A DNA stretch of 64,000 nt. Origin: M3007 sp043764095 (GTDB taxonomy: Bacteria > Bacteroidota > Bacteroidia > Chitinophagales > Saprospiraceae). Shown here piece after piece: positions 1 through 8,670 of the stretch (within the stretch, counting starts at the first letter, position 1; every line of letters begins with the position of its first letter). The stretch lies in assembly GCA_043764095.1 (NCBI GenBank), contig JAYUKX010000193.1:23732-87731 (forward strand), given 5' to 3'. Both the position numbers and the translations under genes were made by a program. The notes under the pieces are model-generated. The model was not told where the DNA came from, made no database searches, and worked only from the letters and a program-made list of their open reading frames with translations.

Positions 1-3000
1 TCCCTCTCGGTACGATTTATCTCAGTGCAAAGGATGCTAATCCGGTTTTAGTGAGTTTTGTTAATGTCGTTCCGGGAAACGATACTATTCGAGCCAAGCC
101 CAAGGATTGCGCCTGCCCTAATGATCTTTGCGTCGGTTGCGGCCAACTTTGTTGTCCTGTGGAGGAATTACTTTTTCCTATCAATATCCAACCAACCACA
201 GTACTTCAATTACCTACCATTGAATTTTGCGCCAACCAATGGCCGCCTACGTGTGTACAAAGCACAGGCAATTTTTTTAATACCAACAATGCTTTTTGTC
301 AAATCAGCCTTGATTTGCCCACTTGTACGCAGATCGTACAGCCATACCATAAAATACCAGCAGACACGACCAATTTGGGCATTATTATGATTTGTTCAGG
401 CGATTCGGTGGCTATTTGCGATACTTTTTTTACGGATTTGGGGTCTCATACCTATTTTTGTAGTTGCGATAGTGCCGTGACTTTTACCATTGTTAAAGAT
501 TTTTCTTGTAATAATGATTGTTTAGCCTACAACCAGCCTGCGCCCATGGGTAATGCTGTTGCTACGGCACCATTTCTTTGTGGCAATTACCTCGATGGAT
601 ATTGTTCGAGCAATACCGATTTGAACGGCGGATTGAGCAATATAGGTATTCCAAATACAGGTATTTTGCGTTTTTCACCCTGTTCTACCGATCCTGTTTC
701 CTTAAAAATAACGGTAAAAGATTGCTACGAAAATGCTGGACTAGTCGTGCAGGTAACCGATAAATTCTTTAACCAATTGAGTGTTATTACAATAGACAAT
801 AACGACACAGATACCTTGATTACTACGGGATTAATAGCCGATACCAGTTATTTGCTCCTTATTTCGAGTGCCTATTTTACCAATGATATTTGTGCTTTTC
901 AGATTGAAGTATTGAGTGGAATAGGTACGGGTAGTCCGGGCGGTGCAACTTGCTCTTGTACAGATAGTTACGTAACAGGCCCTACGGATATTTGCCCTGC
1001 CGATATTGTCCAGTATTCCATAGTTCCAGGGTCTTGTACCTTTGGATTTACGCCCGGCACAGCAGGTAATGGTTATTACTGTTGCCCCGACGGTATTAAT
1101 AGTACCGATACATTAAAACTGGTATGGCATATTCCATCGTTTATGAATTTCTTGAGCGACAGTATTGATGTGACAACTATTACAGTGCAAGTAGATTCTA
1201 GTTTTTTAGGTATGAATGTGGATGTAATGGATTCCGTTTGGGTGAGTTTGGAGCATATCCCTACCAATCCTAGCCCTCCTTCGGATACATTGATTTTTTG
1301 CGATTGTACCGCTGGCGGGTGTATTAGTGGTTTTAAAGGTAAAGGTGTACACATGATGCATAAGGTAGAGCAGTTTAATTGTGCTTTAACCTGCACAAAC
1401 TCTGTTTGTGTACTGGATGGGATAGTATTTAATCAGCCCGGTGTAACGATCAAGACCACCAATTGCTTAACTAAAGTATATAATATTAACCAAGATATTG
1501 TACCTCCAACAGTAACGCTGAGTAGTCAAGGCGTTATCAACTGCAAACAACCTTCCGTACTTATCACCGCAGTAATTAGTGGTTTAGGCTTTGTTACAGC
1601 GTGGAAAGCACCCAGTGGCCAACTACCTAACGGCGCCAATCCTATTTTTGTATCTCAGCCCGGTACGTATAGTTGTACAGTGACAAACCCTTCAAATGGT
1701 TGCATAAGTACGGCAACAACCGTTATTTTCCTAGATATTACACCTCCTATTGCGGTTGCTGGTCCAACCACAACCATTTGTCTAGGACAGAGTGTAACTT
1801 TAAGCACAGCAGGAAGTAGTTCCGGTGGACAATTTATTTACAAATGGAGTACACCTTTGCCACCGGCAGCAGTAACGCCATTGGTAACCACCACCTATAC
1901 GCTCACGGTGACTAATAACTTTAATGGTTGTACCAAAACCGCTACGACGACCATAACGGTAAAACCGATTACCGTAGTTAACCATCCCGTGGAGTTCATC
2001 TGCGCAGAAAGTTGGCCTCCTCCCTGCCCTAATGGTGGCCCCACAACCGTCAATGGCGCAACGGCCACCTGTAGCGTATTAAGTGGTTTGCCCCAATGTG
2101 AGCAGCATATTTATAATTATCAACGATCAAACCCTATCGTTGTCAATCAAAATATTCCCCTTTGCCCTAATGATACATTTTGGCTCAATGGCAGTGCTTA
2201 TACGCAGTTAAATACAGTAATTACGGATGTACTTACCAGTGCTTTAGGGTGTGATAGTTTGGTCAATTATAGACTCGTACAAAACCCTAATTGTCCCATC
2301 ATATTTGATTGCCCTAACGTCAATATGCCAGCACCGCCCGGCGATAGTTGTCATTTAGCACCGTTCCTTTGTGGCAATTACTTGAACAATTATTGTACAA
2401 ATACCAGTGGACTCACCAATGATCTAGTGGATGGTGTACTCATTCCACAGGCTGGTTTTATCCGTTTTTCGCCCTGTGAGGATAGCGTACACCTGCAAAT
2501 GAACGTAGGCGATTGCACAGAACAAGGCGCGGGTGTTCAGTTTTGGTTGCTCACGGGCGATTGTGCAAACCCCGATTTGTCGCAACCTATCACCGTGCTC
2601 GAAGGGCAAAGTGGTCAGTTCATTTTTAATGGATTAACACCCGATGAACCTTATTTTATCGTTTTTGGTAATGCCAATTCCACCGCAGCCAATGTATGTC
2701 CGTTCAATATTGAGGTGATAAGTGGGGTAGGAACGGCCACACCTGGCCCATCCACTTGTACCTGCACGGGTACCGCCAGCATACAAGGGCCAAGTGTTTT
2801 GTGTCCGACTGATGTTGCAAATTATACCCTTGTTTTACCATCTTGCGATATTACTTTTGGTGCTGGTTCGGGAGGGAATGGCAGTTTTTGTTGCCCATCT
2901 TTGGCTACAGATTCGGTGCATATTCAATGGCATTTGCCTTTGGGGCTTAATTTCCTGAGTGATAGTATAAATGTATATAGTATTCAAGTACAGGCTGATT

Positions 3001-5495
3001 CTAGTATGCTCGGTTTGGATACAACTTTGGTAGGCGAAATATTTGTGACCATCAATACGGGTAGCGGTACCGATACATTGGTTTTTTGCGACTGTACAGC
3101 CTCTTGCGCTTTTGATATTATGCCAAAAGAAGTAACCATCATCCATACGGTAGAAAATTTATTTTGTATGTTTACTTGTGTGAGTCCAAGTTGCATTTTG
3201 AACGGCGAAGAGTATCTTTTTCCGGGTAGTTTTATGCAGCAAACCAATTGCAAAACAACCATCGTCAATATTTTTGACGATACGAATATTCCAACTGTTG
3301 AAATTGTCTCCAGCGGGCCTGCTTGTTTCGGCGGTGTAGAAAACTTATTTGCCATTACCAATGCTAATTATTCAGTTACATGGTCTGGGCCGGGAGTCAA
3401 TGGTGAAACCGGATTGTTGGTATTGGCTATACAGCCTGGTGTATATGCTGCTACTGTTACGGGTAGTAATGGCTGTACCAATGAAGCATCATACACCGTT
3501 GTGTTCCCGCCACCCGTCATTGCGGCCACTAGCCCCGATATTACGATCTGTGCCGGTGAGTCCACTACACTATCTGCAACAGGAAGTTTGGGCGGTAATT
3601 TTTACGAATGGAGCAATAGTCAAACGGGATTTACCATAACGGTAACACCAGCTACCACCACTACTTATACAGTAACAGTATCCAATAATTTAGGATGTAC
3701 TGCCACAGCATCGGTTACCGTTACCGTAGATCCATTAGCCCTTGTAAATATGGGACAAGTAGGGCTGGTATCGTGTAGTACACCTTGTTTTACTTTTCAG
3801 GGAAAGATCTATTGCAACCCTGGCCAATACCAAGATACCACTAATTGCACGATACACCAATTTTCTATCGCCTTTGCAAAAGACACCATTTACGCTGGCA
3901 ATATAGCCACGCTCACCTGCGGGCAAGCCTGCACCAATTATCAGGGGCAATCGTATTGTCAAGCAGGGAATTATACGTCGAGTGATAGTTGTGCGGTGTA
4001 TTTTTTCAACATAGGATTTGCAAAAGACACCATTTACGCCGGCAATGTAGCCACGCTCACCTGCGCGCTAGCCTGCACCAATTATCAGGGGCAATCGTAT
4101 TGTATAGCAGGGAATTATACGGCGAGTGATAGTTGTACAGTATATTTTTTCAACATTAATGCTAATGCAACCGCACCAACGCATGCGCCACCATCACATA
4201 CTTGTTTGCCGAGCAACAATAGTTACGCAGTTGGTTTCCCTATTACAGGTACGCCGCCATACAAGGTAAATGGCACATTAATAGCGGGTTCGTACTATCT
4301 ATCAGAACCTGTCCTGAATGGCCAAACCTACACTTTTATTGTAGAACAAACCATTAATGGGTGCCAAGATCTTGTAACGGGTAGTTTTGATTGCGCCTTT
4401 ATGTGTACAGCAGGACCAGCCACCATGCAAATCAATACGGGTCACGCATGTGTGGACGAGCCAATTACAGCACAAGTGTTGTCCCCAGCACAACTGAGCA
4501 ATACCGATACCGCCGAGTTTGTGCTGCATACGCTCCCCGGTACTAACCTTGGTACAGTATTGAGCAAGAACAGTTCGGGCATATTTACTTTTAATAGTAA
4601 TACCATGATACCTGGTAATACCTATTATATATCCAGTATGGCAGGGCCAAAAGATGCGACAGGACAAATTGACTTGAGCAGTGCTTGTACCTCCATTTCC
4701 GAAGGGCAACCTGTGGTGTTTGATCCACTGCCATTCTGGGAGAAAATAATAGCACAAGATCCAACGTGCTTTGACAAAAACGACGGTATTGTTGCATTAG
4801 AAGGTATTACAGGCGCAACGCCTTGGAATATTGGCCTCAACAATGGGCAGCCCAATGGCCTATCGAAATTTGAAAACTTGTCAGCGGGTACCTATACGCT
4901 TACATTAATCGACAATAATGGCTGCACCGATGTCGCTACTGTCACGCTAGCACAACCCGACTCTATCTGGCTCAACGTGAGCGATAACCGCGATGTAAAA
5001 ATCAATGAAATGGTGCTACTACAAGCGCAAACCAATATAGATTATACGCCCGTATGGACTAATCTTGCAACCCAAGAGCAATATGTGGGTATGGAATGGT
5101 TGGTACAGATACAAGACACCACCCAATTTCAGTGCATCGTGACCAACGATAATGGTTGCACTGCATTTGCTGCGGTTACTTTGCGACTGGCCTCCGAAGG
5201 TCTATACCACCCCAATGTCATTTCGTTACAAGATGCCAACCCTGTAAACCAGTGGTTCACTATTTTTACGGCACCCGACTATGCGCGCCAAATTGTGTAT
5301 CTGGATATTTTTGATCGGTGGGGCAATAAAGTATTTGAACGGCAGCAGTTTGATGCAGGCGTACCAGAATTAGGTTGGAATGGAAACGTACGTGGAAAGC
5401 AAGTAGATCCAGCGGTTTACACCTTTGCGGCACAAGTACTCTTGCGCGATGGAACAGTAAAAAATATTGTTGGGGACATAACAGTGGTGCGGTAA
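1..5495 (+). CDS. Giant Cys-rich secreted protein, T9SS type B (gliding/CHU_C-type) sorting domain, 5' truncated
   Basis: The reading frame (codons from base 3) is open to the left edge, so the true start lies outside the window; the GTG at 51 is only the first start-like codon. About 1,830 residues are visible. Two homologous modules of roughly 590 residues follow each other (from about 222 and about 1989), sharing the W-P-P-x-C opening, NGxxCCP, NFLSDSI, DTLxFCDC and SCILNG-type blocks. After each come PKD/Ig-like stretches rich in Thr/Val, and at 3873-4160 a 48-residue unit is repeated almost identically. The last ~95 residues (IFDRWGNKVFE, then GWNG) are the type B sorting domain that sends proteins out through the type IX secretion system, usually to the surface. 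Likely an adhesin or surface matrix protein; cargo and binding partner cannot be read from the sequence. Confidence 0.85.
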   Translation, partial: PLGTIYLSAKDANPVLVSFVNVVPGNDTIRAKPKDCACPNDLCVGCGQLCCPVEELLFPINIQPTTVLQLPTIEFCANQWPPTCVQSTGNFFNTNNAFCQISLDLPTCTQIVQPYHKIPADTTNLGIIMICSGDSVAICDTFFTDLGSHTYFCSCDSAVTFTIVKDFSCNNDCLAYNQPAPMGNAVATAPFLCGNYLDGYCSSNTDLNGGLSNIGIPNTGILRFSPCSTDPVSLKITVKDCYENAGLVVQVTDKFFNQLSVITIDNNDTDTLITTGLIADTSYLLLISSAYFTNDICAFQIEVLSGIGTGSPGGATCSCTDSYVTGPTDICPADIVQYSIVPGSCTFGFTPGTAGNGYYCCPDGINSTDTLKLVWHIPSFMNFLSDSIDVTTITVQVDSSFLGMNVDVMDSVWVSLEHIPTNPSPPSDTLIFCDCTAGGCISGFKGKGVHMMHKVEQFNCALTCTNSVCVLDGIVFNQPGVTIKTTNCLTKVYNINQDIVPPTVTLSSQGVINCKQPSVLITAVISGLGFVTAWKAPSGQLPNGANPIFVSQPGTYSCTVTNPSNGCISTATTVIFLDITPPIAVAGPTTTICLGQSVTLSTAGSSSGGQFIYKWSTPLPPAAVTPLVTTTYTLTVTNNFNGCTKTATTTITVKPITVVNHPVEFICAESWPPPCPNGGPTTVNGATATCSVLSGLPQCEQHIYNYQRSNPIVVNQNIPLCPNDTFWLNGSAYTQLNTVITDVLTSALGCDSLVNYRLVQNPNCPIIFDCPNVNMPAPPGDSCHLAPFLCGNYLNNYCTNTSGLTNDLVDGVLIPQAGFIRFSPCEDSVHLQMNVGDCTEQGAGVQFWLLTGDCANPDLSQPITVLEGQSGQFIFNGLTPDEPYFIVFGNANSTAANVCPFNIEVISGVGTATPGPSTCTCTGTASIQGPSVLCPTDVANYTLVLPSCDITFGAGSGGNGSFCCPSLATDSVHIQWHLPLGLNFLSDSINVYSIQVQADSSMLGLDTTLVGEIFVTINTGSGTDTLVFCDCTASCAFDIMPKEVTIIHTVENLFCMFTCVSPSCILNGEEYLFPGSFMQQTNCKTTIVNIFDDTNIPTVEIVSSGPACFGGVENLFAITNANYSVTWSGPGVNGETGLLVLAIQPGVYAATVTGSNGCTNEASYTVVFPPPVIAATSPDITICAGESTTLSATGSLGGNFYEWSNSQTGFTITVTPATTTTYTVTVSNNLGCTATASVTVTVDPLALVNMGQVGLVSCSTPCFTFQGKIYCNPGQYQDTTNCTIHQFSIAFAKDTIYAGNIATLTCGQACTNYQGQSYCQAGNYTSSDSCAVYFFNIGFAKDTIYAGNVATLTCALACTNYQGQSYCIAGNYTASDSCTVYFFNINANATAPTHAPPSHTCLPSNNSYAVGFPITGTPPYKVNGTLIAGSYYLSEPVLNGQTYTFIVEQTINGCQDLVTGSFDCAFMCTAGPATMQINTGHACVDEPITAQVLSPAQLSNTDTAEFVLHTLPGTNLGTVLSKNSSGIFTFNSNTMIPGNTYYISSMAGPKDATGQIDLSSACTSISEGQPVVFDPLPFWEKIIAQDPTCFDKNDGIVALEGITGATPWNIGLNNGQPNGLSKFENLSAGTYTLTLIDNNGCTDVATVTLAQPDSIWLNVSDNRDVKINEMVLLQAQTNIDYTPVWTNLATQEQYVGMEWLVQIQDTTQFQCIVTNDNGCTAFAAVTLRLASEGLYHPNVISLQDANPVNQWFTIFTAPDYARQIVYLDIFDRWGNKVFERQQFDAGVPELGWNGNVRGKQVDPAVYTFAAQVLLRDGTVKNIVGDITVVR
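3873..4160 (+). repeat. Two tandem 144-bp coding repeats
   Basis: Two in-frame copies (3873-4016 and 4017-4160) of a 48-residue unit containing KDTIYAG, LTC, CTNYQGQSYC and GNY. They differ at only a few bases. A third, degenerate copy precedes them (Cys-rich, FQGKIYCNPGQY). The high DNA identity suggests a recent duplication. Confidence 0.85.
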
Positions 5496-5536
5496 GCACC
5501 TTCGGAGAAGGTGGTCGAGATTGGGACAAAAAAAAA

Positions 5537-5560
5537 GCGCGCTGCTCATTTGCAGCGCGC
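5537..5560. terminator. Strong GC hairpin after the giant secreted protein gene
   Basis: Perfect 9-bp stem gcgcgctgc/gcagcgcgc with a 6-base loop, 41 bases after the stop codon. An A-tract lies before it on the plus strand, so the classical stem-plus-U form is on the minus strand; on the plus strand it is followed by a short CGGTTTCCCG. Probably ends transcription of the giant gene and blocks readthrough from the right. Confidence 0.6.
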
Positions 5561-5917
5561 CGGTTTCCCGTATATAATCTCATGAAAAGTGGCAAGTTTG
5601 TGTATCAATAATGTGCATCTCATTTCCGTTATCCCGTCCTTGTTCCTTATTGATGATACAAAGGTGCGGCAGGTTGGATGCCATACAAAAGGCATTTTTG
5701 AGGTTTTGTTGAAATGTATTTTTTGCCCAAATAAGACATTGATGCTATGAAAAAACAAGATAATTAATGAATTAAATGATTAGTACGATTAAATACGCTA
5801 AATTTAAGTTTAAAAAAAAAGGTTTGTTGAAAAATAAATTATTTTTTTGCGATAAAATTTCTTTATTTTTTTAAAATTATTTTTTTTACCCTCGTTTTTA
5901 CTGTAAAATCCTCTGCT

Positions 5918-6083
5918 CTAAGGAATGGTGTTGGAATGAAGGTACAAATTCAGGCTTCAGATTTTGGTCTCAGATTTTCTGTTTTTTTGCGCGAATAGCC
6001 TACCTATTTAAGCAGAAAAAGAGGGAATATGAGGGCAAAAGATGTGCATCAATCTGTACCTTTATTTCGACACCATTCCTAAG
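5918..6083. repeat. 166-bp palindromic intergenic element (E1)
   Basis: The arms from 5918 and up to 6083 are inverted copies over about 28 bp (aggaatggtgt against acaccattcct, continuing to ggtac against gtacc); most differences keep G-U pairing. The similarity continues inward more weakly on both sides of a centre near 5995. The rest of the gene-free stretch 5561-6250 is AT-rich and shows no gene. Confidence 0.7.
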
Positions 6084-6254
6084 GGATGAAAAGGTTAATT
6101 TCTAAAGCAAATTTGTAGATTTTTTATTCTTTTGATGTACTATTTTAGATTATTGCCCAGTTTTTCCTGACGAATTATAGGTATTGGGTTAAAGATATAG
6201 CCAATTTAATTCTTTCTTACGAACTTCAAAACACAGGATTTAACCAATAAAAAA

Positions 6255-6285
6255 AACCGCCTGATACCTTAAGTATCAAGCGGTT
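6255..6285 (-). terminator. Rho-independent terminator of tRNA-Met
   Basis: Stem aaccgc-c-tgatac / gtatca-a-gcggtt with a 5-base loop and one mismatch. Read on the minus strand it is followed by eight U residues (plus-strand A-run 6249-6256), directly downstream of the tRNA. Confidence 0.85.
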
Positions 6286-6299
6286 ATAGGTTTTTATTG

Positions 6300-6373
6300 T
6301 AGCGCGGAAGAGACTTGAACTCCCGACCTTGCGATTATGAATCGCATGCTCTAACCAGCTGAGCTACCGCGCC
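6300..6373 (-). tRNA. tRNA-Met(CAT), elongator type
   Basis: Cloverleaf on the minus strand: acceptor GGCGCGG/CCGCGCT, anticodon stem TGCGA/TCGCA with loop TTCATAA (anticodon CAT), T-arm GGGAG TTCAAGT CTCTT, discriminator A. The 3' CCA is not encoded. The anticodon stem lacks the three G-C pairs of initiator tRNA, so it is elongator Met; an Ile2 tRNA whose C is changed to lysidine has the same anticodon and cannot be fully excluded. Confidence 0.9.
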
Positions 6374-6390
6374 TTATTTAAAAAGCGGGG

Positions 6391-6423
6391 CAAAGGTACT
6401 GGTTTTTGAATGAAACTACCAAA
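6391..6423 (-). promoter_or_regulatory. Bacteroidota-type promoter of tRNA-Met
   Basis: Minus strand shows TACCTTTG (plus 6391-6398) as the -7 element and TTTG (plus 6420-6423) as the -33 element with 21 bases between them, 17 bases before the tRNA. This matches the known TTTG / TAnnTTTG consensus. Confidence 0.7.
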
Positions 6424-6465
6424 AAGTTTTTGCAAATTTTTTTGAGTATTAAAATTTGGTGCTTG

Positions 6466-6502
6466 TTATGGCCGTCAAAATGTAGTGCTATCACCGCCAT
6501 AA
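6466..6502 (-). terminator. Hairpin downstream of the FKBP gene
   Basis: Stem ttatggccgt / accgccataa, 9 of 10 positions paired, 30 bases beyond the stop codon at 6533. No U-tract follows, so it may be only a protective 3' hairpin. Confidence 0.35.
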
Positions 6503-6532
6503 CGGCTTATTTAGATACTTTTTGGCCTTAAT

Positions 6533-6967
6533 TTATGTTATTTTTAGCAATTCCACTTCAAAAATTAAAGTAGAATTAGGGCCAATCTCGGCGGTCAATT
6601 GGCGGTCACCATAGGCTAAATTAGCGGGAATAACTAAGCGCCATTTGCTCCCTACACTCATCAATTGCAAACCTTCGGTCCAGCCTGCAATCACCCGATT
6701 GAGCGGAAATGAAGCGGGTTGGCCACGTTGGACAGAACTATCAAACACCGCACCTGCTATCGTAGTGCCGTGGTAATGACACGTAACTGTTTGGGTTGCA
6801 GAAGGCTTGTCACCATCGGCGGCTGTAATAATTTCGTACTGAAGGCCGCTGGGCAGCGTTACTACACCTTCTTTTTGGGCATTTTCGGCCATATAATCGA
6901 TACCCGCTTGTAAATTGGCCGCAGCCTTGGCATCAAACATGGCCTTTAGTTTTTCTGAAACTGACAT
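6533..6967 (-). CDS. FKBP-type peptidyl-prolyl cis-trans isomerase
   Basis: 144 residues. An N-terminal helical stretch (residues 1-40, KLKAMFDAKAAANLQ) is followed by a complete FKBP domain: VTCHYHGT, GAVFDSS, the P-x-x-FPLNRVI-x-GW-x-E-G-L segment and the closing IPANLAYGDR and STLIFEVELL. This is the FklB/FkpA layout of an Ala/Glu-rich leader plus FKBP domain, which isomerises X-Pro bonds during folding. No signal peptide is visible, so it is probably cytoplasmic, unlike FkpA. It stands alone between tRNA-Met and the GH109 gene, 33 bases from the latter's stop on the same strand, so co-transcription is possible. Confidence 0.92.
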   Translation of the reverse strand: MSVSEKLKAMFDAKAAANLQAGIDYMAENAQKEGVVTLPSGLQYEIITAADGDKPSATQTVTCHYHGTTIAGAVFDSSVQRGQPASFPLNRVIAGWTEGLQLMSVGSKWRLVIPANLAYGDRQLTAEIGPNSTLIFEVELLKIT

Positions 6968-7000
6968 AATATATAGTGTTGTGTTTTATTGTATCGTATG

Positions 7001-8389
7001 TTAAAACTCGTCGCCAAAAGCAAAGTTTGGTTTACGATCTATCCATCGGCCTCTTGTAAAGTCGGGGATAGCCTGCGGTGCGCTGCTCATCGCAATAGAT
7101 GCCTCGGAGAGTGGCGTTATGGACAACCAAGTTGCGGCATCATATACATCCATCTGTGGCGCAATATTGCGTTTGGCGCACTCAATAAAATGATGGAATA
7201 CAAAGAAATCCATGCCACCATGCCCTGCCGTTTTTGCATCGGCACCAAAGCGTTTCCAAAGCGGGTGGTCGTATTTGTCGAGCCATTCCTTGGCGGGTTC
7301 CCAGCGGTGCGGCTTGGTTTTGCCTTCCAACATCAGACTTTCATTGACATCCATCCAGATGCCTCCGGTGCCTTGTACGCGGAACCCGAGGGAATATGGT
7401 CGCGCCAAATTGGTATCATGCGAAAGAATAATAGATTCGCCATTGATGGTTTTTATCACTGTGGTCACCACATCGCCTAATTGGAAATTGACCTTTGCGT
7501 TGGGGTGGTTTTCGCCGCCTTGTGGGTGTTTTACGATATATTCGTGGAGGCCACGTGCTTTAGAAGCGGTGGAAGTAAGGTAGGCCAAGCGGTTGCCTCG
7601 GTTGATATTAGCATACATCGCTACCGGCCCAATGCCGTGGGTTGGATACAGATCGCCATTGCGGCCAACGGAGTGTTTGGTGCGCCATTTGGCCTCGTGA
7701 AAACCTTTTTCTCCAAATTCTACACCACCACCATAAGGATTTTTGCCATCATTAAATTTGACCTCGCGAAGGTCGTGCTGATAGCCACATTCAAAATGGA
7801 TCAATTCGCCAAAAAGTCCTTCGCGTACCATTTGTAAAATAGCCATTACATCGCGGCGGTAACACACATTTTCCAAAAACATGAGGTGTTGCCCAGTTGC
7901 TTCGTGGGTATTTACCAATTGCCAACATTCGTCCAATGAAAAAGCACCGCATACCTCGGTGGCCACGTATTTGCCCGCTTTCATACCTGCGATGGCCTGT
8001 TCGGTATGCCATTCCCAGGGTGTGGCGATCAGTATGGCATCAATATTTTTGTCTTTGAGCAGTTCGAGGTAATCATAATCGCCATTGGAATACACTTTTG
8101 GTCGTTTTACGCCCTTGTCGTCGAAGAGTTTGAGGCAGGCATCTACCATCACTTGTTGAGGATCGGCGATGGCCACTATTTCACAATCGTCGCGGAGGAG
8201 TGCTACTTCTACATGGCTTTGCCCGCGTAGTCCCACGCCGATAAAGCCGAGGTTGATTTTGGATTTGGGTTTTCGGGGCAGAATAAATGGCGCATCCACA
8301 GTGGTGGTATGTCCCTGCGATGGTACTGCAACGGAGGCTCCAATAATGGCTGCGGATTGCAAGAAGGAGCGGCGATTTAGATGCTTCAT
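7001..8389 (-). CDS. Tat-exported Gfo/Idh/MocA oxidoreductase fold, GH109-like (alpha-N-acetylgalactosaminidase family)
   Basis: 462 residues. The N-terminus has a twin-arginine signal (NRRSFLQSAA, residues 5-14), so it is exported folded, probably with bound NAD. A Rossmann motif G51-x-G53-x-x-G56 follows, then IATPWEWH, the KYVATEV segment and Y248-PTHGIGPVA, a signature of GH109 enzymes that cleave glycosides by an NAD-dependent redox mechanism. Family knowledge makes terminal alpha-GalNAc the likely target, but related sequences are annotated only as oxidoreductases, so the substrate is uncertain. It is divergent from a GH36 alpha-galactosidase, fitting joint removal of alpha-GalNAc and alpha-Gal caps from glycans. 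Confidence 0.85.
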   Translation of the reverse strand: MKHLNRRSFLQSAAIIGASVAVPSQGHTTTVDAPFILPRKPKSKINLGFIGVGLRGQSHVEVALLRDDCEIVAIADPQQVMVDACLKLFDDKGVKRPKVYSNGDYDYLELLKDKNIDAILIATPWEWHTEQAIAGMKAGKYVATEVCGAFSLDECWQLVNTHEATGQHLMFLENVCYRRDVMAILQMVREGLFGELIHFECGYQHDLREVKFNDGKNPYGGGVEFGEKGFHEAKWRTKHSVGRNGDLYPTHGIGPVAMYANINRGNRLAYLTSTASKARGLHEYIVKHPQGGENHPNAKVNFQLGDVVTTVIKTINGESIILSHDTNLARPYSLGFRVQGTGGIWMDVNESLMLEGKTKPHRWEPAKEWLDKYDHPLWKRFGADAKTAGHGGMDFFVFHHFIECAKRNIAPQMDVYDAATWLSITPLSEASIAMSSAPQAIPDFTRGRWIDRKPNFAFGDEF

Positions 8390-8448
8390 ATTTTGCTGTC
8401 GTATGTTGGACGGGCAAAACTACGTTGATTTTTGAATTTGCGTAAAAA

Positions 8449-8483
8449 AAGGATGCCAAAGGTGCTATTCCCTTCGACATCCT
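8449..8483. other. Hairpin with A/T tract in the GH109/GH36 divergent promoter region
   Basis: Imperfect 15-bp inverted repeat (aaggatgcc...catcctt ends) preceded on the plus strand by seven A residues, so on the minus strand it reads as a stem plus U-tract about 55 bases before the GH109 start. It could be an attenuator in the GH109 leader or a barrier to upstream readthrough. The rest of 8390-8670 shows no gene. Confidence 0.35.
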
Positions 8484-8670
8484 TGAAATGGATAAGAAGG
8501 AGTAATGGATCCATTCCGCTATACCTTTGGCTCTTTTTTTTATAAATAGTGCTTTAAAAAGTGTCTAAAAGTAATAACTTTACCCCCTCATTTTACCGTC
8601 CGGCTGTTGGAGCGCCGCCCCTAAACACATCATCACATTGCACACTATAACTTAATTTAATATTTTTATA

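Noticed and set aside
6989..7480. 163-residue plus-strand frame opposite the GH109-like gene
   Set aside because: Antisense to a well-supported gene and without any domain.
8449..8483. Riboswitch before the GH109-like gene
   Set aside because: Only one imperfect hairpin is visible; none of the known aptamer consensus sequences can be recognised.
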